Positions 54,725 through 64,000 of a stretch of 64,000 nucleotides of DNA are shown here, piece after piece. Made by a program: the position numbers and the translations under genes. Source of the stretch: Dermacentor variabilis (taxonomy: Eukaryota; Arthropoda; Arachnida; Ixodida; Ixodidae). Positions within the stretch are counted from its first letter, which is position 1. The number at the start of each line of letters is the position of its first letter. The DNA lies in assembly GCF_050947875.1 (NCBI RefSeq), contig NC_134568.1, forward strand, positions 256,232,615 through 256,296,614, given 5' to 3'. A model generated the notes under the pieces. That model was not told the origin of the DNA and did not search any database. It saw only the letters and a list, made by a program, of their open reading frames with translations.

Positions 54725-56522
54725 TTAGAGGCTGTCATGTTTCTACACAGTTTCAGTTGGAAGACTTCTTCTAGCATGTCTGTTTTTTGAGTTAGCCGAC
54801 TCGAAATTTTACTTGTCGTTCGCATGATTACGCATGCAAGAGAGGGAGGATCGGCACAAAGCTCCTTCCTGATGTGACGCGGCTGTGGCGTGCGGCGTTT
54901 GGTCTGACAACGGGGCGGAGGCATAGGCAAAGGTGATAACTGTTCCGCTTCCCCTCTCAGCTGGCGCATCAGCCGTCGCGCGCAAGGCAGAGGGCGAGGG
55001 GCGTTCTACTTCGGCGGCGACTGCTTTGGCACGACCGTGCGCGCCCCTTATTGAAAGCGATCTGCTATGCATTGGACCGTGTGTGTGGAGTGCTGATAGT
55101 TTCGCGTGCGCTGTGTTTTCGCCCCGTAGTTCCCGTTGAAGCGAGATGCAGCATGGAGGACAATTCTCTCGCTGCTGCTGCCGCGCTTTGTCACTGCGTT
55201 TTACTACTATCATTACTTCGTATAGCTGTCTGCTAATATGCTATCGCAACCGATGTTCGGCCTTTGCGGTGAAAAATCAACGTTATATTTTATTTCGTAA
55301 TTTTTTTTTTCAAACGACGGGGAACGTTTAATCGCGCCGGAATAATGGCATTTACGGGTACGGACACATTGTCCATCGTTGGCTGGTGGTGGAACAATGG
55401 ACGGCTTCCACACAACAGAAAGCACGGCGAATCCGACAACCGCCCGTAAGGAGGTCGAGAATGCACACGTATATTTTCAGCGGTTAGGTTGTTTTAATTA
55501 GATGAAAGTGCAGAAATGTTAATGTCTTGGTTTATATTACTTTTACTAGTTGTGGAATTGATTGAATGGTCTGGATGTACGACGTTCCTGTGCTTGTACA
55601 TATTCAGCCATTCGTTGTTACTAGCAGCAGTAAATTGATATCTAGATGTGTCAGTTTCATTGAGAGCCGTCGTGGCTGACACGAAAGTTTCGATACGCAC
55701 TTTCCGCGTGTGTGTAGAGGGCGGAGAGTGTATTCGACTACCTGGTGTCGATGTAGAGAACACATTTTATGGAGTATGTGTTCTTTGGTTTCGTCTATTC
55801 CTGAATGCGACAGTCCTTGTTCAAAGTGATATAATCGTTCGCAATGTCTGTCGTGAGTGTTGGAGTCATAAATGTTGACAGTGCTATGCGACACATCAAC
55901 GACACAAATAAAAATTAAAGATGACTACCATTCGTTATATACTCTCAACGCCCCCCCCCCTTTCCGCCTTTCCTAGAAATTGACACGAGTCCCCCAACTT
56001 CAACTCCTGGGGAAACATCTCGAACACAGCATCTAAACCTTCTGTCGCCAAAAAAGCTCTCGCGCAACAGCGCGTTCGTCCCACAAAGAGCTAGTTGGGC
56101 AAAGGAAGCTATTCGCTTTCATAAAGCGCACAGGGAGATCGACACTACTGCGACCTCTCAAGTTGAAGGGCCCCGCTATAGTTACTTGACATCACCGATT
56201 GTGCAGCTCTAACTTTCTTTTTTCGGCCGTTGCTGTTCTGCAGTTTCGGGGAACAAGTTTCTGTGTGAACGTAACAAAGTTTCACTAATGCCAGACATTG
56301 TGGTGCCTGAATTATCGTGTTGCTGTGATGCCCAGAAAGCCCGCAGTGAGCTGTTGTTTACGGTACATGTGAAAAAAGCTTAACCAGCCTCCAAATTTCG
56401 GTACCGTATAGTCGAGAATGAAACAAGACGACAGTGCTTTTTTTTAACTCAGCAAGATTTATCGCATTAAATAAATGGCAGCAAAAGTAAAAGCGAAATG
56501 TCGGAGGTATGCGTCTCGCCGA
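54725..56522. other. No gene recognised
   Basis: CpG-rich stretch at 54890-55150 with open frames on both strands. A C run lies at about 55949. Nothing with a recognisable domain. The interval ends at the candidate terminal exon; its putative 3' UTR would lie at about 56440-56522 with only a GATAAA-like signal. Confidence 0.4.
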
Positions 56523-56618
56523 TCATGTCAACTCCATCATCCCCAGGACGCGCTGGATGAGTTCAATCAGAATTTGGCGCAACTGGTGTATTGCCTCCAA
56601 GGCGATGAGGATGCCCAC
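56523..56618 (-). CDS. Candidate terminal exon coding an amphipathic helix (B)
   Basis: The minus strand has a good 3' splice site (TGTGTCTTGTCTTGCAG at 56619-56635) followed by a phase-0 frame of 31 codons. It starts VGILIALEAIHQLRQILIEL, continues IQRVLGMMELT, then TGA. Ile/Leu fall on one helix face. Design, phase, length (96 against 90 bases) and strand match the exon at 34098-34187. A possible preceding exon with a phase-0 donor lies at 58998-59064, giving a 2.4-kb intron. I do not recognise the product. A short secreted or membrane-active peptide would fit, but this is a guess. No canonical AATAAA was seen close downstream. Confidence 0.35.
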   Translation of the reverse strand: MGILIALEAIHQLRQILIELIQRVLGMMELT

Positions 56619-56625
56619 CTGCAAG

Positions 56626-58997
56626 ACAAGACACAAGGAAGGTTGTAGCAGCAATGTCAATCAATCAATATTTATACCCTGGGGATAGCTATGACGTATT
56701 TGTACTGGTGCCTTTAAGCATTCATCAAATGGGAAGCAGACAAGTACGCTAAGCAAAACGATATGCAATAAGCGTCAAAGGGATAAATATAAGCGAGGAG
56801 GATGGCGGTGTGAAAGTGAATTCATCATAGAACACGGAGACGTATTCTGCGACGATCACCTCGGCGATACCATCGGTTTTGCGTGACGTTGTGCTCAACA
56901 AGCCAAACAGCTCATCCCATTTTGCTCAACCAGCCAATCAGCGCGCGCTTGAAGGCTACACTATCGCCGAGGCAATAGTATCGCCGAAAGTGATCGTCTC
57001 AGAATACGTCCGATCATTATCTTCGCTGCTACAGACAGGGTGTCGTAACAAAATGTTTTTCGTTCTGGTTGAAGTTTAGTTCCAATGAATAAAGTCACGT
57101 TCCTGTTCTGCTCGGGAAAGTAAAAAAAAAAAGAAAGGGAGACCAATAACGCTTCATAAAGGTTACGATTCGCATGCAAACATTTTCGAAAGAACGTAAC
57201 GATAAAAATATGGTGTTCATTTCTCTCATTAAACGCATTATGAATTCTGATATCATACTCAGTGCTTTGAATCGAGTCATTACCTCAGAAGCAGCGCGTC
57301 ATCGAGTGTAATCGCCGAAGTGCGAGACCCCTGTTCCAATAAAACAAACCTACACTAAACAATTAAACTTCGGTAACAAAGCGTTGTAACCACAGAAAGC
57401 GAAACGATGAGCTCTTCAGCGCGCAAGCCCTGGGTTTTGCTACGATGCCGATCTGCTAGTGCGCTGAGCGTCAGGCTTGGATTTGTCGAACGCTGGACCG
57501 GCAGTCGCTCGCACTCTCCCTGCCTCAGATACGCGCTTATGCGGAGCCCTAAGATACGCGCTATCACTGACGTTGCCAGAAGTCGGTTGTTCAGGATTGG
57601 TGAATTTACCCTCGAACCGAAAACCGATAAAAAATATTCCGGTTTCACTTGGAATCACAATAATAAATGACGTTGTGGTTACATTGTCCTTCCGGTCGAA
57701 AATATCGGTGTTTTTTTTTTTCGCTTTTGTTTTCATTCCGCTCCGACACGATGGCCACAGAACAGCGAAAATCAACTGCGGAATGTCGCAACGGTAAAGG
57801 GTGAAGAATAGACATCGTTTATTTTCTTGCAGTACAAAAGGCAGTGCTACCAGGTAGCGGACAAAACGCGCAATACTTCAAGGCCGATCTTTTAGAGGTA
57901 CACGAAGCACTTGACGGCAGAAGGGCTTTGGCTAAATTTATAGGTACCTTAAAGAGGGAAGAAATGTGCGACTGAGTACATTTTGATTTCGAGGATGTAA
58001 GTTGAGAAGCATGCGAAAGGTCTGAACTGTGGTCACACTAACGGCAAGAACGGTGCTTTAAAATAGATATAGAAGAGTCTCGAACGCGCTCGATGCTGTG
58101 GGATGTTTACTCGGCCGTTGTGCTCTGGACAACAGACGCTTACTCTAGTGTAGCAAAAACGACGTCATTTGACACAACACTGGCGACATCAACAGGCACT
58201 CAATTCCACTCTTGTATCGCTATGGGGAATTTTAAAAAATAAGTCTTTTTTTTTTGAGCAACCACGTCAGATCATCGTCAATCGCCATGCTATGTCAAAA
58301 GCACGAAGGCCTCGTCGTCTTGCATGTTTAATGCACGACGTGAAGCACAGCCGTTTGTCGAAATACGCACAAAAGTCTTTAATTCCATCCGCCATCGGCC
58401 ATCCTCATAACCACAGAGAAATTGAACGTGCTGCGTTTTTCGCACGTAGCCGACAACACCTTGTTTTTGGAAACGCCGGGTGGAACATTTGTGTGCGCCC
58501 CCTTGACAGGGAGCAAATGTCTCTTCGGAAGCGAATGGCGTCGTGAAATATGCTGACAACCTTAATTCATGAATTATGTTGCACCGAGAAATGAATTGCG
58601 TTGGATTGGCAACAAAAAGACAACAAAAATGATGGCACTTGCAACGCACAATTTGGAATTTAGTTCAGCGACGCTTCATTGAATCGTTTCAGTAAAAAGC
58701 TATGGAATGGTGCATGCAAACCTATTTTACTTCCCCGTACATACGCAAGGAGACGCTTGTTAGTAAACTGTCACATAAAGCAATAGAATATCGGGCAGTG
58801 CCGAAAATCCCAGTGCCTCTCCAAATGCAAATCATTGCGGAGGTCAGTGTAGCCGGCCGCTAAGAATGCGCGGCGACGACGACACAGCGATGGAATTCCT
58901 TCGTCTACAAAGCTGACTTTCGCGAGGGTGTGAAGCCTCGGTGCACGTCTAAGGCTCTTATTGTCACGTACGGGAGCAAAAAAAAGAAAGAACTCAC
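56626..58997. other. Candidate intron; no other gene recognised
   Basis: It would be the intron between 58998 and 56618 if the small gene is real. It contains A and T homopolymers (57121-57135, 57711-57721, 58246-58255) and frames of 90-125 codons on both strands without domains. Confidence 0.35.
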
Positions 58998-59064
58998 CAG
59001 CATGCTTCTCGTGTCTTCAGGGCTCAGGCTGTTCCGGTCGTTCTGCCGTGGGTTGCGTGGATTT
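58998..59064 (-). CDS. Candidate penultimate exon of the 56.5-kb gene
   Basis: On minus, the acceptor GTTTCTTCTTGTAG precedes a 67-base exon ending CTG|GTGAGT. Its frame reads NPRNPRQNDRNSLSPEDTRS then ML, leaving phase 0, which fits exon 56523-56618. An alternative, longer exon begins upstream and adds a hydrophobic run (CSLTFLTLLVTVSVECRVSS) that resembles a signal peptide but lacks a Met in frame nearby. The link to the 56.5-kb exon is inferred only from phase, strand and distance. Confidence 0.25.
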
Positions 59065-59719
59065 CTACAAGAAGAAACACGACATTCTACTGACACAGTA
59101 ACGAGAAGTGTCAGGAAAGTCAAAGAACAAGAGCAGTTCCATTCGCGCACTGTGGTGGACGAGGTTGTCGTAAACCAGCTACGAGGCCAGGTAAGCTTGG
59201 GGCCCTTGAAACCTCCGCACAGTTCGCCCAATTTCTTAGCCCAGGAATCCTGCGTCCAGAGCATGGTCCCGGATCGCAGCAGTCTTTAAGTAGGGATTTA
59301 GGGGAGGTGGTGCAAGCGGCTACTCCGAAACCTGCTTACGTCTTTCTCTTCTCTCTTGACGAATAAATCTTCTTCCTCCTACTCCTCCCCATATTCTTTT
59401 CTCTTAGCAGCTCAAGAGAGCCGCCTGAATGCACAAGCAAGACATGTGGGCGCGTTATATCTGAGCGGCACTAAACAACTGGGAGCATGCCAGTTGGTAC
59501 CTGCTGTTCACAATTAAACTGGCCCACTTGAGTCATCCGTAAGAAATATCTTCGTCCAATCATTACATAGCTTAGTGCTTCATTCTCCCTGGCTGATCGG
59601 TTAAAAAATAATGATATGGGTGTCACAAGTAACTAGCCAAGGCAATATGCAGTTTAGAGAGTAGCAGACGACAATAACTCGATGCATATCGCACCATTTA
59701 GCAGTGACCATTGTTTATC
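59065..59719. other. No gene recognised
   Basis: CT-rich at 59340-59400. No supported feature. Confidence 0.4.
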
Positions 59720-59784
59720 GCCATCCAGAAATCCTATCTGGCACGGCCCCGATCGCGATCAGATTTGTGCATGTGACACCCGTA
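59720..59784. mobile_element. MITE (GATCGCGATC family), partial copy C
   Basis: AGAAATCCTATCTGGCACGG, CCCCGATCGCGATCAGATTT and ATGTGACACCCG followed by TA match the right-hand third of the MITE at 62294-62459. Confidence 0.6.
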
Positions 59785-59935
59785 TAAAACATTTTTCCAC
59801 AAACTTCATGTTATACCCGCCTGGTCGCATAGCTATCTGGCACAGGTTAAAAGAAGAAAAAAAAGGAAAAAGAAACGACAGTTTTCCATATTGGAACCGT
59901 ACCGTCTCGTGCAATTAGTATTATCCCTTCCAAAT

Positions 59936-61230
59936 AATATCATCAGCCTGGTTATGCCCACTGCAGGGCAAAGGCCTCTCCCATACTTCTCCAACTACTC
60001 CGGTTATGTACTAATTGTGGCCGTGTTGTCCCTGCAAACTTTTTTTATCTCATTTGCCCACCTAACTTTCTGCCGCTCCCTCCTACGCTTTCCTTCCTTT
60101 CGAATCCAGTCCGTAACCCTTAATGACCATTGGTTATCTTCCCTCCTCATTACATGTCCTGTCCATGCCCCCCCCCCCCCCCATTTCTTTTTCTTGATTT
60201 CAACTAAGATGTCATTTACTCGCGATTGTTCCCTCTCCCAATCTGATCTTGTCTTACCCCGTAATGTTACACCTATCATTCTTCTTTCCATAGCTCGTTG
60301 CGTCGTCCTAAACTTAAGTAGAACCCTTTTCGTAAGCCTCCAGGTTTCTGCCGCGTACTTGAGTACAGGTAAGACACAGCTGTTATATACTTTTCTCTTG
60401 AGGGATAATGCCAACCTGCTGTTCATGATCTGAGAAAGCCTCCCAAACGCACCCCCAGCCCATTCTTATTCTTCTGAATATTTCCGCCTCATGATACGGA
60501 TCCGCGGTCACTACCTGCCCTAAGTAGATGTATTCCCTTACAACTTCCAGTGCCTCGCTACCTATCGTAAACTGCTGTTCTCTTCCAAGAATTTTTAGAC
60601 CCACCCTTCTGCTTTGCCTCTCCAGGTCAGTCAGCATGCATTGCAATTGGTCCCCTGAGTTACTAAGCAAGGCAATATCATCAGCGAATCGCAAGTTATT
60701 AAGGTATTCTCCATCAACTTTTATACAAAATTCTTCCCAATCCAGGTCTCAATACCTCCTGTAAACACGTTGTGAATAGCATTGGAGAGGTCGTATCTCC
60801 TTGTATGACGCCTTTCTTTATTTGGATTGTGTTGCTTTCTTTATGGAGGACTACGGTGGCTGTGCAACCGCTATGGATATCTTTCAGTATTTTTACATGC
60901 GGCTCGTCTATACCTTGTTTCCGTAATGCCTTCATGACTGCTGAGTTTTCGACTGAATAAAATTCTTTCTCATAATCAATGAAAGCAATATATAAGGGTT
61001 TGTTATATTCCACACATTTCTCTACCACCTGATTGATAGTGTGAATATGGTCCATTGTTGAGTAGTCTTTACGGAATCCTGCCAGGTCCTTTGATTGACA
61101 GAAGTCTAAGGTGTTCCTGATTCTTTTTGCGACTACCTTAGTAAACACTTTGTTGGCAACGGACAGTAAACTGATCGGTCTATATGTTTTCAAGTCTTTG
61201 TGGTGCCCTTTCTTATGGATTAGGATTATG
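59936..61230 (-). mobile_element. 5'-truncated RTE LINE, broken copy
   Basis: Minus strand, about 90% identical by eye to the intact RTE at 22.5-25.4 kb over its 3' 1.3 kb. It starts inside the RT (NLIHKKG region at 61225), keeps YRPISLLSVANKVFTKVVAK, AFIDYEKEFYSVE (Asp of the first catalytic motif changed to Tyr in FDSV), KKGVIQGDTTSPMLFTTCLQ and RFADDIALLSNS. It ends in a minimal ATGATATT tail. Shifts near 60700 and 60430 and a C12 run at about 60171 break it. A possible target duplication is AAATAAYAT (59932-59940; 61232-61240, one mismatch). Confidence 0.88.
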
Positions 61231-61240
61231 GAAATAACAT

Positions 61241-62291
61241 AGAAACCGCGTAATCAGAAAAACTGCTAACCGCGCACATCCGTCCCATGTTCGGGGAATT
61301 CTTCTGTACAGCGATAAGAACGGTGTATAACCCCGTGTGATACGCTGTACGCGAACATTTGCTTAGTTGACAAGATTGACAAATGTAGACTTCAGCCGTA
61401 ATACCGATAAGGCTTCCAAGTGCAGGAATTTTCGTCATTGCCCCTTTGGCTGTCTGTCCAACTTCCCCGCGATGCACCAGCGCAGCTCAATCGGCAACAT
61501 TTCAAAAGATCAGCCTCCGTTTAACAACTTCCAGATAGCAACGTCGAGAAGTGCTCCCTTGTAATTAGAAAGAAGATGCGGAAAACTGGCCGGCTCGAAT
61601 ATGTTGATGATGAATGAGCGCAACAGACGACAGGCACAGATGGAGGACGAACACAAGTTGAGAGACAGCGCTTGTGTTCTTCCTTTATTTTTGCGTCGGG
61701 GTCTGTATGTTGCGCTGATACGTCATGATAACAACACACACATTTACGGCACTTTTTCTGACCAAAACGGTGTTATAACGCAGCAGAGAAGCTATGACAA
61801 AGTTCCGTACATACGTATGTGATTAGAAGGGCATACCTCCACGACGTTACTAATTGAACGTTGTCGAATTTAGGCCGATATTTGGAATATATATATATTT
61901 TTAAATGTGCGTTGAGTTACGCTGCTGTATTGAGGTGAAGTTCAAATGCTGGACGAAGAGGCGATATCCAAAATTCCTGGCTATGCCGAGGATGCATACA
62001 AAACGACCAAAGATGACAAAGTGCCAGACGGTGTAGCAGACGGCACAAGATGTCGATAGATTATCGGATAATAAAGGAGGCCAGTGATCACAATACGGCG
62101 TTCATAAAACAAATAACATGTTGTTCCGCATCTGCTAATTTCTCTTGCTAGCGTTGACGTTATCATTAACAAAACGAGACTTGCTTTAAGCGTTCATAAA
62201 GCCTCCTACAACAAACAGTAAACAAACCGCAATTTGAATCATCTGCGCTTTGGGTGGAGACGGAGCTTGCGACTCTCAGAACGCTATGCAA
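61241..62291. other. No gene recognised
   Basis: Unique-looking DNA with short frames only. Confidence 0.4.
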
Positions 62292-62293
62292 TA

Positions 62294-62459
62294 CCGGTGT
62301 TACACGACCACTTTTGATCGCGATCAAGACGGATCCGGATCAAAATTCAGGATTATGATTGGCAGACGCTCGCAGCTTGCGCAAAGGAGCCAATCACGAC
62401 CGAGAAATCCGATACGGATCGGGCTTGATCGCGATCAAAGCTGCGCCGTGTGACACCTG
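62294..62459. mobile_element. MITE (GATCGCGATC family), copy A, complete
   Basis: 166 bp. The left end, CCGGTGTTACACG, and the complement of the right end, CAGGTGTCACACG, start inverted arms of about 45 bp that include TTTGATCGCGATCAAG. TA flanks both sides (62292-62293, 62460-62461). There is no coding capacity, so it depends on another element's transposase. Confidence 0.8.
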
Positions 62460-62461
62460 TA

Positions 62462-63881
62462 GTACGGCAGAAAGCTTAAATGAAAATGACAATTGTTTCG
62501 TGTATTACGTTACTGCAGAAATTCCTCAACAAACAGCTATAGCAACTACCACTGTAGAGAAGTGTGCTCACCTTCGCGTGTTCATTTTCTCTTCAGAGAA
62601 AACATAAACCGTAGAACCCTGGCTGCTGAAAAGTGTTCGTCTGCTCGGACGCCCGCGACGCCCGCGTAGTTCGTGGCGCCTCTGGCGGCCACTGCGCGCA
62701 GTGGCGCTGCCTTCCATGGGAGACATGCTGATTGCGATTCTCCTGGCATGCGTATTTCTTTATATCCGTACTGCAAATTGTGGAGTAATGTTGGTAAATA
62801 AAAAGACTGATTGAGGAGCTTCTCATTCTATATATTTCGGTATAGAGGGATCATGCACGCGGGTATGCCATCCATAGGTTCTTTCATCGACGCATTTAAA
62901 TGTTTTCTTATACTGAGTTTTTGTTTATTAATGAGTTCCGCATGTTGCTAATCTTACGTAAATGTTCATATACACTTTCCTTGAGTCTACTTTTGTTGCC
63001 ATTCCGTCATATGGGATGTTAATGATTATTGCCAATTACATTTTTGTAAATGGCCCCAGAACTAGCCTTTGCCTATCCTGCCAAAAAAGTTTTCACCCTT
63101 TGTGGTTCAATTTGTCCCACAGCAATAATCGCCATCTTTGTTGCCCGCGTTTGCTTTCTTCAACGCTGCTAGAGCGGTACTTACAGGTCACGAACGGCAT
63201 GCGCGTTATCATCGTGACATAGCATTCTCTACAGAAAAGTAGCGACGGTAGATATTTAAAGACAGGAAGCGCAAGCCAACGCAGGTAACGATTATTGTTG
63301 CGGAAGAAGAAAACTACAAATAATGCAAACTTTTTTTTTTAATGTGTATGGGCCAGCACAATGCGTGCACACACTTCTTTTCATTTGTTAAATTTTGCGA
63401 AATAAACATCAGTCTTCCAAAATCCACTGAAACTGTCACGCGAAGAAAGGAAAAAACAACGAAGAGGGGAAAAAACAACAACAACGACCCACGCGCTCTG
63501 CGAATCTATGTTAGGCGAACCGTTTTGCTAGTAGCCGGTGATGCAGCATGATCCGGGGTTCGGCAAAGCGTTACCAGGTGTACCAACGTGTTATTGCAAG
63601 ACGATCAGTTGTGTGTGTGAGGCCAGCGTCTGCGTGACGACAGCAGGACGGTGGCGACGATGGCGCGACTTCTACTACGGCTGTGAGACGCGAGTCTACG
63701 ACGTAGCGTTTGTTGGGTGCAGTGTATGAGTGCTTCTCTCGTTTATGCATTAGCCACAGAAACGCGGCTTTTGACGTCAAGAGCGACTAAGTGTTATAAG
63801 GTAGGCACCTACACGCAAGTGATGGGGTGCAAGTTAAAGTGATGATGCGATGCGTTCTGATGCGAACAAACGTTGGAAGCC
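62462..63881. other. No gene recognised
   Basis: Contains an 18-bp perfect palindrome, GCCACTGCGCGCAGTGGC (62688-62705), in a CpG-rich patch, and a T run at about 63332. Short frames without domains. Confidence 0.4.
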
Positions 63882-64000
63882 GTGGCGGCCGCACTGCGTT
63901 GGGGGCGAAATGCAAAAACGCCCGTGTACCATGCATTCGGTTAAGGTTGAAGAATCCCAGGTGGTCAAAATAATCCAGAGTCCCTCCCTACGGCGTGCCT
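63882..64000 (+). mobile_element. SINE copy, cut by the right edge
   Basis: GGCGGCCGCA, GGGGGCGAAATGCAAAAACG, CCCGTGTACCATGCATTCGG, CAGGTGGTCAAAATAATCC and TACGGCGTGCCT match the body of the SINE at 10454-10692. The tRNA-like head is missing or strongly diverged. The element continues beyond the window. Confidence 0.75.

Noticed and set aside
58930..59289. 119-codon plus-strand ORF
   Set aside because: No domain; the opposite strand has better splice signals and a phase-compatible partner exon.

Overview
The window looks like nuclear DNA from an arthropod, most probably a hard tick (Ixodida). This is an inference. It rests on the mixture of RTE-clade, I-clade and esterase-ORF1 LINEs, tRNA-headed SINEs with a GGCGAAATGCAAAAACGCCC body, Ty3/gypsy remnants, Tc1-type transposons and short AT microsatellites, all embedded in unique-looking AT-rich DNA. 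I found no complete host protein-coding gene. Almost every reading frame longer than about 150 codons belongs to a mobile element, and most of those are broken.

Layout. 1-3852: gypsy remnants head to head (gag on minus, pol on plus with a partial 3' LTR). 3853-6237: a 2.2-kb palindromic repeat bounded by TA microsatellites, one arm carrying a LINE-tail insertion. 6400-19700: thinly populated DNA with LINE scraps, two SINEs, a possible solo LTR, a G-depleted tract and a 26-residue-unit coding tandem repeat. 19732-26840: a nested cluster. An esterase-type LINE (plus strand) is split by a full-length, apparently intact RTE LINE (minus strand, 979 codons, 16-bp target-site duplication), and its 3' part is cut off by an inverted I-like LINE tail. 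27000-35400: sparse DNA with a (AAAT)n array, a 1.76-kb TIR transposon with about 330-bp arms, a possible orphan exon and a candidate terminal exon at 34.1 kb. 36000-41100: a second esterase-type LINE, then a 5'-truncated I-clade LINE with a 12-bp target-site duplication. 41676-45440: a MITE, a broken Tc1-like transposase with a 49-nt intron-like gap, an old RTE fragment and an inverted I-LINE fragment. 45493-51088: a full-length 5.6-kb I-clade LINE with a perfect 12-bp duplication but many disabling mutations. 51100-64000: mostly unannotated, with a candidate two-exon small gene on minus (58998-59064 and 56523-56618), a 5'-truncated RTE copy, a MITE and a SINE running off the end.

How the parts relate. 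The elements give a relative chronology: diverged RTE and I fragments are oldest, the esterase LINE copies are intermediate, and the RTE at 22.5-25.5 kb is the youngest large insertion. The RTE copy could in principle supply reverse transcriptase. The SINEs and 5'-truncated LINE pieces are the expected passengers of such machinery.

The best candidates for undescribed biology are three. First, two look-alike terminal exons 22 kb apart (34098-34187 and 56523-56618), each coding an amphipathic helix right before the stop. Second, the 2.2-kb palindrome. Third, the 26-residue coding repeat at 16.2-16.5 kb.
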